A DNA stretch of 64,000 nt from Advenella sp. S44 (GTDB taxonomy: Bacteria; Pseudomonadota; Gammaproteobacteria; Burkholderiales; Burkholderiaceae_B). The translations under genes and the position numbers were made by a program. Below the pieces are notes generated by a model, which searched no databases, was not told where the DNA came from, and saw nothing but the letters and a program-made list of their open reading frames with translations. Shown here piece after piece: positions 37,254 to 46,363 of the stretch. The DNA lies in contig NZ_NEXS01000001.1 of assembly GCF_002810445.1 (NCBI RefSeq), forward strand, positions 372,001-436,000, read 5' to 3'. Positions within the stretch are counted from its first letter, which is position 1, and the number at the start of each line of letters is the position of its first letter.

Positions 37254-38008
37254 TGAATTCTCCCATGTCGACCTGCGCCGCTTGCAAATTCAGAAGCGCC
37301 CGACTGAGCTTCTATTTTTTTTGCCTGTTGAGCCAATTCCTCTTCTAATTTGAGCGCGTGCTCCAACGACAGATTGCTTTGTTCATAGGTCGATCTACGA
37401 TCGGAAATCATCGCAAGCTGCGGAAAATGAGCAATTGTTTTTGCAAGGGCTTCGGCTTCTGTACGCGCTGTCCCATCAGCCACGACACGATTGGCAAGGC
37501 CCATTGTTAACGCTTCCGGGGCAGAGACAATTCTCGCAGTCAGAAGCATATCTATGGCATGTCCCATACCGACAATTCTTGGAAGTCGAACGGTAGTACC
37601 ATCGCTCATCGGAACACCCCAGCGTCTGGACAGTACGGCAAACGATGCCGATTGCTCAGCGACGCGCAAATCACACCACAAAGCAACCCCTAATCCGCCC
37701 GCGCATGCATGTCCGGCAATCGCGGCAATGACTGGTTTTGACGCAGGACGTGCAAGCGGCCCGCTTGCACCTGCCCATGCGTCATACTCAATTCCTTGAG
37801 ATAGCTCTTTTAGATCCGCGCCCGAGCAGAATGCGCCGCCAGCGCCACATAAAACGGCCACACGCGCCTCATCATCACTTTCAAACTCGGCAATTGCCTT
37901 CCCGAGCGCCGCAGTCGCTTCCTTGTCCAGAGCGTTTTTCACCTCTGGCCGATTGATAATAATTGTGGTTACGTACTGATTTTTTTCTACAATAATTTTA
38001 TTTTTCAT
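37250..38008 (-). CDS. Enoyl-CoA hydratase-family protein (crotonase)
   Basis: A 252-residue crotonase. FCSGADLKELS and GHACAGGLGVALWCD mark the CoA-binding loops. Both classical hydratase Glu positions are replaced: Gly at the first and a VPMSDGTTVRLPR context at the second. It overlaps both the TetR gene upstream (11 bases) and the oxidoreductase gene downstream. Hydratase activity is therefore uncertain; an isomerase or hydrolase role is possible. Confidence 0.8.
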   Translation of the reverse strand: MKNKIIVEKNQYVTTIIINRPEVKNALDKEATAALGKAIAEFESDDEARVAVLCGAGGAFCSGADLKELSQGIEYDAWAGASGPLARPASKPVIAAIAGHACAGGLGVALWCDLRVAEQSASFAVLSRRWGVPMSDGTTVRLPRIVGMGHAIDMLLTARIVSAPEALTMGLANRVVADGTARTEAEALAKTIAHFPQLAMISDRRSTYEQSNLSLEHALKLEEELAQQAKKIEAQSGASEFASGAGRHGRIQ

Positions 38009-38660
38009 CGGATTTATTCAAGGTTGGATTGGGAAGGAAAGCGTGAACCGCAAACAGCGATATTTCTCTGGCTAATTTTTCACGTTGACTGCGTGTCTCG
38101 CCCTCACGAGGCTGATACCAGCGTGAAGTCCAATTCAGTGCACCGAGTAGGGGCTTGACCGAAACGCGTACATCCATTTCTCGGAACTCTTTATTTTTCA
38201 ACCCGTCTTCCAGAACCTGGATATAAAGGTTTTCATTTGCATCGCGCATTTGCGTGATAATCTTCATTTCTTCTCGCTCACTTTCACTGGTTCTCCCACT
38301 CATATGCATTTGAGCTCCAAGCCCGGAAACCCGTAAATACGGCAAGTGTTCCATCATTAGCAAAGTGTGCGCCTCTGCCATCTTCATTAGACGTATACGA
38401 GCTGAATCTTCAGTTAAGGCATGTGGTTCAATCGCTGCCCGGGTCAACTCCATTGCTCTGCGAAGAACAGCAAAAAACAGCGTCACTTTGTTACGAAAGT
38501 GATAGTAAATAATCCCTTTTGTCGCGCCGTATTGATCACTGATATCATCTAAGGATGTTGCCGCGTACCCCATTCTCATAAATGTTTCCGCAGCGGCATC
38601 CAATATCGCTAGCTGCTTCTCGTCCCCTTCCGGGGTGCCAATTTGACGTTTTCGTGCCAT
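37998..38660 (-). CDS. TetR-family transcriptional regulator
   Basis: A 220-residue TetR protein. The helix-turn-helix covers about residues 16-60, with YGATKGIIYYHFRNKVTLF as the recognition part. GGAA is seven bases before the chosen ATG; a TTG four codons upstream is weaker. It lies inside the operon it probably controls: the CaiB gene is 21 bases upstream, and a strong dyad sits at the operon's head. Confidence 0.85.
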   Translation of the reverse strand: MARKRQIGTPEGDEKQLAILDAAAETFMRMGYAATSLDDISDQYGATKGIIYYHFRNKVTLFFAVLRRAMELTRAAIEPHALTEDSARIRLMKMAEAHTLLMMEHLPYLRVSGLGAQMHMSGRTSESEREEMKIITQMRDANENLYIQVLEDGLKNKEFREMDVRVSVKPLLGALNWTSRWYQPREGETRSQREKLAREISLFAVHAFLPNPTLNKSDEK

Positions 38661-38681
38661 GGTCAGTTCCAAATAAATTCG

Positions 38682-39821
38682 TTAAGATCCAAATTCCGCA
38701 CGTATCGTATCACTGTGCTCACCCAGAGCTGGCACAGAACCAATCTTTCGATTTGATCCTCGAAAAGTGGCCGGTGGGGCAACTAGTTCAACCTCACCAT
38801 TTTTAGTGTTGACGGCCATTCGCCTGAGATGCGGGTGAACAGAAAGTGCTGCAACATCATTGACTCTCGAGTAAGCAACGCCAGCTTTTCGCAGCTTCGC
38901 CTGCAAGGCTTCCATAGAGATAGTTCTTAACAAACTGCAGATCAGGTCGTTTAATGATTGCTTATTCTCTACGCGCAACTGATTAGTCGAATATTCTTGT
39001 TTATCCAATAAATCTTCCCGCTCTAACACAACACTCGCAAATCTTTTCCATTCACCGTCGTTCTGAATGCCAAGCAAAATCGTTTTTTCTTCTCCCAACT
39101 CGCCTCCGACTGGAAACGCACCATAGGGAGCAATCGTTGGATGAGCCAGCCCTACGCGGGGCCAAATTGTGCCGGCATAGTCATAATGCAATAGCGGAAC
39201 ACTCATCCAATCACACATTGCTTCGAACAGGGATACGTGAATCGCGCTACCCTGCCCTGTTTTCTCTCGCTGGATGATTGCTTCCAGGATAGCGGCATGT
39301 GCGTACATGCCAGTACCAATATCACAAGCCGATATGCCGATTCGGCCTGGCGCTTCTGTTGTTCCGGTCACCGACGCTATGCCACTTTCCGCCTGGACCA
39401 GTAAGTCATAAGCTCTCATATCTGCAAAGGGGCCCTCCTCTCCATAACCGGTAATATCACAGGTAATAAGACGAGGATATTTAGCGCGTAACTCTTCCCA
39501 CCCAAATCCTGCTCGCTTGGATGCTCCCGGCCCCAAATTCTGGATGAACACATCGGCCTTTGAGATCAGTCTCTGCAATAACGCCGCGTCCTCCGGCTGT
39601 CCGTAATCCAGCACGATGGATTCCTTCCCTCGATTGAGCCAGACAAAATACGTGCTGTCTCCATTCACGGCATTGTCGTAGCCGCGGGCGAAGTCGCCCT
39701 GAGGCCTTTCAATTTTTATAACCCTGGCGCCTGCATCGGCCAGCCGGGAAGAGGCATACGGAGCGGCCGCAGCTTGTTCCACAGCGACGACCAAAAGTCC
39801 TTCCAAAGGGCGATTCATCAT
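38682..39821 (-). CDS. CaiB/BaiF-type CoA-transferase
   Basis: A 379-residue class III CoA-transferase. VVAVEQAAAAPYASSRLADAGARVIKIE starts the fold, the presumed catalytic Asp is in GISACDIGTGMY, and SLFEAMCDWMSVPLLHYDY is shared with mesaconyl/itaconyl-type CoA-transferases. It is the first gene of the reverse operon. Dicarboxylate specificity is only suggested by this resemblance. Confidence 0.83.
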   Translation of the reverse strand: MMNRPLEGLLVVAVEQAAAAPYASSRLADAGARVIKIERPQGDFARGYDNAVNGDSTYFVWLNRGKESIVLDYGQPEDAALLQRLISKADVFIQNLGPGASKRAGFGWEELRAKYPRLITCDITGYGEEGPFADMRAYDLLVQAESGIASVTGTTEAPGRIGISACDIGTGMYAHAAILEAIIQREKTGQGSAIHVSLFEAMCDWMSVPLLHYDYAGTIWPRVGLAHPTIAPYGAFPVGGELGEEKTILLGIQNDGEWKRFASVVLEREDLLDKQEYSTNQLRVENKQSLNDLICSLLRTISMEALQAKLRKAGVAYSRVNDVAALSVHPHLRRMAVNTKNGEVELVAPPATFRGSNRKIGSVPALGEHSDTIRAEFGS

Positions 39822-39856
39822 AAGTCTCTCATCGAGTTAAATAATAATTTATTGAT

Positions 39857-39881
39857 AATAATGCTACTACGTAGTATTATT
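39857..39881. promoter_or_regulatory. TetR-type operator
   Basis: AATAATGCTAC-TAC-GTAGTATTATT is an 11-bp-arm dyad with one mismatch, located 36 bases upstream of the CaiB start codon. Its size and perfection fit a TetR dimer site, and a TetR gene is second in the operon. Confidence 0.65.
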
Positions 39882-39945
39882 ATTTGTCAACATGTTCGTC
39901 GCTTTCGATGCTTGTTCAATTTGTCCCTTCCCCATGCAGGCCCGT

Positions 39946-40125
39946 GAAGCCACCATGGCCAAGTTGATGGCTACTGCATCCGCACAGGAGGCTATAGAGT
40001 CTGTTATTCAGCGTTGGGAAGGAGCAGGCGTACAGACTGGATCTGAGTTGAAACATCTATATAGAGAAATCAGCGCGTTAAGAATCTATGAAGGTGTCAC
40101 AGAGGTCCAACTACTCACGTATTGA
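39946..40125 (+). pseudogene. Acyl-CoA dehydrogenase C-terminal remnant
   Basis: About 55 codons match the last part of an acyl-CoA dehydrogenase: [16 protein letters not shown], an [13 protein letters not shown] segment with the catalytic Glu region, then VTEVQ, after which the frame ends early. The intact dehydrogenase near 31 kb has the parallel text [15 protein letters not shown] and [18 protein letters not shown]. No flavin-binding part is present upstream. It is a decayed gene trapped between two divergent CaiB genes. Confidence 0.7.
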
Positions 40126-40205
40126 TTCAGATATCGTAAAAAGCACGATCATGACAAACGGCACCATAAACTCACTAATCAAACTGACTTCAGCGGGGAC
40201 AATTT

Positions 40206-41396
40206 ATGACCAAGACGGGAGCTTTACAAGGAGTTCGGGTAGTAGACGCGACAAATTTTGTATTTGGCCCGGTTGCAACGCAGCTACTGGGTGACATGGG
40301 AGCAGATGTAATTAAAATCGAGCCACCATCAGGAGATCCGACCAGGGGGATCGGACGCACCAGAAGTGCGTCGATGGGATCGTTTTTTCTGAATTTGAAC
40401 CGTAATAAACGAAGCGTGACGCTGGACTTGAAGCGGCCAGAGTCAATTGAAGCGTTAGTAAAACTTTTAAAAACAGCGGACATATTCGTTCATAACATGC
40501 GAGACAGTGCAATAACAAAGTTAAAACTGGACTATGAACAGCTGTCGCCAGTATGTCCCAAACTTATCTATGCATCTGCTCAAGGCTTTGGCAAAGGAGG
40601 AAGCTACTTCGGTCGTCCTGCATACGATGATGTCATTCAAGGCATGAGTGGCATTGCCGGTCTGTATGAACGCGCAGGCGAAAAACCGTCTTATTTTCCC
40701 ATGCTGCTTACTGACAAGCTTTGTGGATATTTCCTGTATTCGGCCATAACAACAGCCTTGTTCCATCGGGAACGTACAGGTAACGGGCAACAAATTGCTG
40801 TGCCAATGCTTGAATCAATGGTTTCATTCAATCTGCTTGAACACATGTCTGATGCGGTGTTTATCCCAGAGGGCAACGAAACCACGGAAAACGTCGGATA
40901 CTCACGTGTTTTTGGTAAATTTCATCGCCCGTTACCGACCAAAGATGGCTACATTTGTTTTATCGCCAACACGGACGCTCAATGGAAACGATTATTTTCA
41001 GTAATGAATATTGGCGAACTGAGTAACGATACACGGTTCGATAGCATCGGAAGCAGAATGAAGAATATAGATGCGCTTTACCAGATAGTCGAGAATAATC
41101 TGCTGGCTCGCTCGACAGCCGAATGGCTGCAACGCTTTGAAAAGGCTGATTTACCTGCAAGCCCGGTTAGCGGCCTGAACGACTTGCTCAAAAACCCGCA
41201 TTTAAACGAAGCAAAATTCTTCAAGCGTTTTGATCATGCCAGTGAGGGACATCTTCTCATGCCAGATATACCCACCTCTTATTCGGATTCTCCTGGATCA
41301 ATCCGTATAGGGCCTCCGAAATTAGGAGAGCACACCTATGAAATATTAGATGAATTAGGATATAGCCAAGAAGAAATCTCGTTATTGTGCGAGTAA
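40206..41396 (+). CDS. CaiB/BaiF-type CoA-transferase
   Basis: A 396-residue class III CoA-transferase. VVDATNFVFGPVATQLLGDMGADVIKIE and NRNKRSVTLDLKRPE open the fold; the presumed catalytic Asp lies in MLLTDKLCGYFLYSA. It is followed three bases later by a hydratase-2 gene, so CoA transfer and hydration of an enoyl-CoA are probably sequential. It is only distantly similar to the oppositely oriented CaiB gene at 38.7 kb. Confidence 0.85.
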   Translation: MTKTGALQGVRVVDATNFVFGPVATQLLGDMGADVIKIEPPSGDPTRGIGRTRSASMGSFFLNLNRNKRSVTLDLKRPESIEALVKLLKTADIFVHNMRDSAITKLKLDYEQLSPVCPKLIYASAQGFGKGGSYFGRPAYDDVIQGMSGIAGLYERAGEKPSYFPMLLTDKLCGYFLYSAITTALFHRERTGNGQQIAVPMLESMVSFNLLEHMSDAVFIPEGNETTENVGYSRVFGKFHRPLPTKDGYICFIANTDAQWKRLFSVMNIGELSNDTRFDSIGSRMKNIDALYQIVENNLLARSTAEWLQRFEKADLPASPVSGLNDLLKNPHLNEAKFFKRFDHASEGHLLMPDIPTSYSDSPGSIRIGPPKLGEHTYEILDELGYSQEEISLLCE

Positions 41397-41399
41397 ACA

Positions 41400-42305
41400 A
41401 TGAGTATTTGGACAAATCGTCATCAGACTCCCAAGATACTGCTATCAGAGCTACCGTTACAAGAGTTCAATCCAATTCAGGAGAGGTACAACGAACGTGA
41501 TGCAATCATATACGCATTGGGTGTCGGTGTTGGTCAAGCCCCAGAAGACCCATTTGAGCTTGGATTCGTGTATGAGAAAGAGCTGAATATATTGCCAACT
41601 TTCAACGCGACTCTTGCCTCACCCACCGCCTGGCTGCAAGATTTAAAACATAGCATTGATTTAACACAGCTCGTTGCTTTATCACATCGTCTTGACGTCT
41701 TTAATCAGCTTCCTTCAGCCGGCTCAGTCACTTCTTACGTTCGAGTCACGCACGTTTATGACCGTGGCATCGGTAAAGGTGCGGTTATCCATTGGGAAAG
41801 AACGCTTGTTCTTAATGAATCGGGTCAAATCATATCTCGTCTGCATGCTAGAGCCTTAGCGCGGGGAAACGGTGGGTTTGGTGGTGAGCCTTCGCCCAAA
41901 AGGAATGACGAATTTGTACCTGATCGCCCATCCGACTATTCAGTCGAATGGCAAACAACCAAAGCACAATCGCTGCTGTACCGGCAATCTGGGGATTTAA
42001 ACCCTTTACACGTAGATCCTGAAATTGCAAGCGATGCCGGATTTGCGCGTCCAATTCTACATGGCTTATGTACTTTAGGAATCGTGGCTTTCAATCTGAT
42101 GAAGATTGCCCGTTACAGCGATACGAGTCAAATAAGGAAAATAAGTACACGGTACGCAGGCATCGTTTATCCTGGAGAGAAATTACTTATCGAGTTCTGG
42201 CAGGAAAAAGAGCAATGGCATTTTCAGTGCAAAGCATGTGAGCGAAATTCAATCGTCTTGGACGGAGGAACCGCGACTTTAGCCGGATCATATTCATCGT
42301 TTTGA
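41400..42305 (+). CDS. Double hot-dog enoyl-CoA hydratase 2
   Basis: A 301-residue two-domain MaoC protein like hydratase 2 of peroxisomal MFE-2. The N-terminal half has RDAIIYALGVGVG and ILPTFNATLA. The C-terminal half has the catalytic hydratase-2 motif YRQSGDLNPLHVDPEIA and then FARPILHGLCTLG. It would hydrate trans-2-enoyl-CoA to the (R)-3-hydroxyacyl-CoA. Start at ATG, three bases after the CaiB stop. Confidence 0.87.
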   Translation: MSIWTNRHQTPKILLSELPLQEFNPIQERYNERDAIIYALGVGVGQAPEDPFELGFVYEKELNILPTFNATLASPTAWLQDLKHSIDLTQLVALSHRLDVFNQLPSAGSVTSYVRVTHVYDRGIGKGAVIHWERTLVLNESGQIISRLHARALARGNGGFGGEPSPKRNDEFVPDRPSDYSVEWQTTKAQSLLYRQSGDLNPLHVDPEIASDAGFARPILHGLCTLGIVAFNLMKIARYSDTSQIRKISTRYAGIVYPGEKLLIEFWQEKEQWHFQCKACERNSIVLDGGTATLAGSYSSF

Positions 42306-42928
42306 CTTTCTTGCTTAAAAATCCCTGCATTAAAGCTGCCCATACTTTCTTTGAATCCTTACCATGCAATCGCAGTCCCGTTTATGGTGAAGATGAGATA
42401 AACGAAGGTTTCTCATTTACCTATTAGAAATAAATAACGGTATTATTCGCGCGCAAGCGCTAGTCCAGCCGAACGACCGATATTCTCTGGAGAGCCGCTG
42501 CCGCAGCGAGAATACCAGTATGCATACGTGTTTCAGCTCAAGGCAGGTGTACGACTTCCTAGATTATTGACTTCCGCGTCTCCACAGGCTCATCAGCACA
42601 GTTCCGGAAAATCTTCATCGCCAGGGCCCATCCCTGCTCAATCGGATCGTCGCACCCGTCGCCAGGCAATAACGCCCCCAGCGCTCGATTCACGGCAGTT
42701 AATTCTGAAAGAATAGCAAAACTTTAATAAAGATCATTTCCATAAAATAAATTTAGCACTACGATGCGTCAAAAAGTACAGTTAGTAAACAAGCCACGCC
42801 GCTATGAGCCGCTTTGATTGCTTTTTAAAGAGCGCACAAATTCGGCCCAGCTGGTGCAGTGTAAACAATACAGTCATGCAAGCTCGGCCAAGCCGGTCGA
42901 GCAAAAAACACATTACTTTCAAATTGCT
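42306..42928. other. Gene-poor region before the Nudix gene
   Basis: No convincing gene is seen here. On the reverse strand about 54 codons lie open (about 42565-42730) reading like protein (for example RALGALLPGDGCDDPIEQGW) but with no start codon of its own and no family I recognise. It may be a decayed gene. Confidence 0.3.
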
Positions 42929-43477
42929 ATGCGTAGAAAAGGACAATATTTGGTCACATCAACTGTCCCGATTTATAAGAATCCGTGGATAGAGGTGACG
43001 GAAGATAGGGTTATCAGGCCGGACCAAACTGATGGCATTTTCGGTTTGGTCGACATGAAAGATGGTGTAGCCATTCTTCCCGTACTGCCAGACGGTCAGG
43101 TTATTCTGGGCAAGGAATACAAGTACGCCCAACAGAAGGAAATGATCGAAGTTATCGGTGGTGGCATAGACGCCAATGAATGGATAGACGAAGCGGCCTG
43201 CAGAGAACTCGCAGAAGAGGCGGGAGTAAAGGCGGGCCGATTAATGTATCTGGGCCCGACAGATCCTTTTACTACCTTGGTACGTACCCGAGATCATCTT
43301 TTTATAGCAACTGAACTGGAAGCGCTGCCGGCAAAGCCGGACACTGATGACTTTGTCGAACCTATTACCATTGCGCTCAAGACAGCGGTGGAATATGTTC
43401 TTACTGGGAAAATCACACACACCACATCATGCCTTCTCATACTTCGGGGAATGTTGGCATTTCCTCAATTCAAATAG
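42929..43477 (+). CDS. Nudix hydrolase (ADP-ribose pyrophosphatase-like)
   Basis: A Nudix hydrolase of about 182 residues. The Nudix box is complete: a Gly, five residues on a Glu, seven residues on the RELAEEAGV core (about residues 71-93). The upstream PIYKNPWIEVTEDRVIRP strand and DMKDGVAILPVL are typical of ADP-sugar pyrophosphatases. The start is uncertain; the frame extends 37 codons upstream, and no strong ribosome site marks either choice. Confidence 0.8.
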   Translation: MRRKGQYLVTSTVPIYKNPWIEVTEDRVIRPDQTDGIFGLVDMKDGVAILPVLPDGQVILGKEYKYAQQKEMIEVIGGGIDANEWIDEAACRELAEEAGVKAGRLMYLGPTDPFTTLVRTRDHLFIATELEALPAKPDTDDFVEPITIALKTAVEYVLTGKITHTTSCLLILRGMLAFPQFK

Positions 43478-43723
43478 GAGATACCCAGTGGTGCCATCGT
43501 TACCCCGCACATTATTATGAAGGAGCCTTCGGCACAACGGTTGAAGGTGTCTAAACGACATGACGTCACGGGCACGATACTTTCAATGGAAAGAACCAGA
43601 GAGCCGCAGACCGCCCATTATCCGCCGAATGTTTCAATTCCTCATAAGAAGCAGATTGTTGCGACGCAGAGGATGTCTTCAACACGAGCATATTGGGGTC
43701 GAATCGCGCAAAGCAGTGTTGTG

Positions 43724-44560
43724 TCATTCGAAAAATGCTGAATTACGTCGCTGAAGGGGATCCATTGAGGTGGATCCACTCAACTCCCTTGCCCGGTTAT
43801 ACGCTGCATTTGATGCCGCTATGATCAGTTCACGTAGAGCATAGTCTTGCTCAAAAACTTCGATCGCCGCGTGGGTAGTCCCATTGGGAGAAGTCACTGT
43901 ATGTCGCAGCATCTGTAGATTTGCCTCAGGAAGGCATTGCAACTTGGCCGCACCATATGCTGTGCAGGCGACTAAATCCCGGGATAAAGACGCGGGCAAA
44001 CCGAGTGACTCTGCTGCATCGGCAAGCGCTTCACTAAATAAATGATAATAAGCAGGCCCACTTCCGCTGATGGCTGTGACCGCATCCAGTTGTTCTTCTT
44101 TATCCAGCCAAAACGCCTTACCGACTGATTCAAACAGTTTATTAATCAACTCAAAACGATAGTCGGCAAGCGGATGATTGGTATACAGGGCAGTACAGCC
44201 GGCGTTGACCTGGACAGCTGCGTTTGGCATAGCGCGTACAATAGGCACCTTTGTTGCAGTGGCCGACTCCACAGAGCTGACAGAGACGCCTGCTGCAAGT
44301 GAGACAATACAGGCCCCTGACAAAATTTCTGCACTGAGCTTTTCTAATACATCGGTCACTAAATTTGGTTTTACTGCGACAACAATAACGTCAAACCGGG
44401 TGCCCTGGACGCATTCAATATCGACAAGACAGTCCGCTTGATAAACAAGACCCGACGCATGCGGGTCTACTGCCACAATCTTTTGGGCCACTTTCCCGGA
44501 AAGCCACATTTCCCCCAAAGCGCTTCCCATTTTACCGTAACCTAAAAATAGAATATTCAC
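43724..44560 (-). CDS. proC: Pyrroline-5-carboxylate reductase
   Basis: A 278-residue ProC protein, the last step of proline synthesis (NADPH reduction of pyrroline-5-carboxylate). The N-terminal FLGYGKMGSALGE is the Rossmann loop; VRAMPNAAVQVNAGCTALY and the long signature VTAISGSGPAYYHLFSEAL follow. The start is GTG with GGGAGA seven bases upstream. In the middle of catabolic genes it may be an extra copy with a different imine substrate. It diverges from an IclR gene. Confidence 0.9.
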   Translation of the reverse strand: MNILFLGYGKMGSALGEMWLSGKVAQKIVAVDPHASGLVYQADCLVDIECVQGTRFDVIVVAVKPNLVTDVLEKLSAEILSGACIVSLAAGVSVSSVESATATKVPIVRAMPNAAVQVNAGCTALYTNHPLADYRFELINKLFESVGKAFWLDKEEQLDAVTAISGSGPAYYHLFSEALADAAESLGLPASLSRDLVACTAYGAAKLQCLPEANLQMLRHTVTSPNGTTHAAIEVFEQDYALRELIIAASNAAYNRARELSGSTSMDPLQRRNSAFFE

Positions 44561-44742
44561 GAATATATCTCCCTTCTTTATAGTTTGCAAATGACACTGT
44601 TTTTATAGACCCAACACAGGAGCGACAACGGATTCCGTTGACGTTATTGTCCCTGATCAGCAATTACTTTCTATCCCCGACAAAAAACCGATAAAATCCA
44701 TTGTTAACAGAACCAATCCCTTCTCGCTTGAAACCGCTTGTT

Positions 44743-45531
44743 ATGGCCGCCGATTCAAAAAAAAACTCCGACCCCAGAGAGTCAAAATTCTATGTAACCG
44801 CCGTTGAACGGGCGATTTCCGTACTCTCTGCCTTTGATAGCTCCCATAGGCATCTGTCTATGTCACAGCTGTCAGAGTTAACAGGGCTGGATATTAGCGC
44901 CATTCAAAGATTCACTTACACGTTGACGACATTAGGGTATCTGCGTCGAGACCCGGGTACGAAGAAGTTTGAAGTCTCTCCGCGTCTGCTCAATTTTGCG
45001 CATTTGTATCTTGCCGCCAATGAAACGCTTTCGAAAGCGATGCCTTATTTGCAAAGACTGGCGGACGAAACCGAAGAGATTGTCAACCTGAGTGTTTTAG
45101 ACGGTACCGATATGATTCTTGTTTCAAGAATTATTACCCGTCATGCCATCAATCCCAACATCCAGGTCGGTTCCCATATGCCTGCTTTCTGTACTGCATC
45201 TGGTTTGGCATGGCTGGCCGAACTTTCTGAAGAACAAATCAATGATGTGCTTCGATCCTCCACATTGAAAGCGTACACGCAGTACACGGAGACCCGCATC
45301 GACAAGATATTTCAGCGGGTCCAAGAAGTCCAAAAAGTCGGCTACGCTTTTACCCAGGAAGAATATCGTCTCGGTGGCGTATCAACAGCTGGCGCCATAT
45401 GTGATCGGGTTGGAAAAGTACAAGGCAGCATAAGCGTTACTGTTGCTACACCGCGCTGGAACCAGAAAACGGATCCGAAACGCTATGCTGACCTTCTTCT
45501 GGCAACTTGTTCTGCTATTTCCAACAATTGA
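44743..45531 (+). CDS. IclR-family transcriptional regulator
   Basis: A 262-residue IclR protein. The winged helix (about residues 15-75) includes VERAISVLSAFDSSHRHLSM and LDISAIQRFTYTLTTLGYL. The effector domain follows with MPAFCTASGLAWLAEL and TQEEYRLGGVSTAGAIC. The ATG at 44743 is preferred over a TTG fourteen codons upstream, though neither has a strong ribosome site. It is convergent with the crotonase/ligase operon, which it probably regulates. Confidence 0.82.
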   Translation: MAADSKKNSDPRESKFYVTAVERAISVLSAFDSSHRHLSMSQLSELTGLDISAIQRFTYTLTTLGYLRRDPGTKKFEVSPRLLNFAHLYLAANETLSKAMPYLQRLADETEEIVNLSVLDGTDMILVSRIITRHAINPNIQVGSHMPAFCTASGLAWLAELSEEQINDVLRSSTLKAYTQYTETRIDKIFQRVQEVQKVGYAFTQEEYRLGGVSTAGAICDRVGKVQGSISVTVATPRWNQKTDPKRYADLLLATCSAISNN

Positions 45532-45540
45532 AAATTGGCA

Positions 45541-46326
45541 TCACTCGCCGATAAATTGCGGCTGCCGCTTTTCTGCAAACGCAGCGGCCGCATTTTTATA
45601 GTCCTGGCTATTATTTGATCGATCTATAATTTTCTCTATTTCGTCTGTATAGTCGTCTACGCAATTCGTTGAGATTGCGTTCAATTGCAACTTGCTTCCA
45701 GATATCGACAAGGGCGCTCCGTCTATCATGGAAGAGCCAAAAGCCAGCGCAGCATTCATCACGTCATGCTCGCACATTTCATCCAGAAATCCGGCTTCAA
45801 ATGCCGATTTGCAATCCACCAGTTCACCGGTGTACAACCAGCGTCTCGTCTTGCCAATACCAATCAAATGACTGAGTCGGATTAACTGGATCGTCGGATA
45901 TACAAGACCCAGCTTGGCGACAGGAACGCCAATCCTGGCGCTAGAGTCTGCGACGCGAAAATCACAACACAGGGCCAGACTGCACCCCCCGCCAACACAA
46001 ACGCCGCTAATGGCTGCAATCACGGGCACTCCGAGATTTTGTATAGAGGCATAGCACTCCTGAATGCGGGCCCTATAGGTGTCGGCCTTTTCCTTGTCGT
46101 CAAGCACAGCGCGAAACGCTGTAATATCGTCACCGGCACAAAAATGCCCGCCAGCGCCGCTCAGAATAACCAAACGTATTTTTTTATTGGACGCAAACCC
46201 TACAAAGATATCGCGCAAATCAGTCCACGCTTCAAAGTTGCACGCATTGCGGCGATGTGGACGGTTGATTTGCACAACAGCAATCCGTCCATCTTCCAGC
46301 ATTTTCACATCTATTTCAGAAGTCAT
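45541..46326 (-). CDS. Enoyl-CoA hydratase-family protein (crotonase)
   Basis: A 261-residue crotonase from the ATG preceded by GGGA; the frame extends into the ligase gene. FCAGDDITAFRA and ISGVCVGGGCSLALCCD are the CoA-binding loops. The first hydratase Glu is Ser and the second region reads VPVAKLGLVYPTIQ without a Glu, so the reaction may not be hydration. It is the last gene of the operon that begins with the Bug receptor at 49.8 kb. Confidence 0.82.
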   Translation of the reverse strand: MTSEIDVKMLEDGRIAVVQINRPHRRNACNFEAWTDLRDIFVGFASNKKIRLVILSGAGGHFCAGDDITAFRAVLDDKEKADTYRARIQECYASIQNLGVPVIAAISGVCVGGGCSLALCCDFRVADSSARIGVPVAKLGLVYPTIQLIRLSHLIGIGKTRRWLYTGELVDCKSAFEAGFLDEMCEHDVMNAALAFGSSMIDGAPLSISGSKLQLNAISTNCVDDYTDEIEKIIDRSNNSQDYKNAAAAFAEKRQPQFIGE

Positions 46327-46363
46327 ATTTTTCCCAATCAAGTCAATAAGCGATATCGGAAAT

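Noticed and set aside
43517-43741. A 74-codon forward frame between the Nudix and proC genes
   Set aside because: No recognisable domain and it runs into the proC 3' end; too weak to call.
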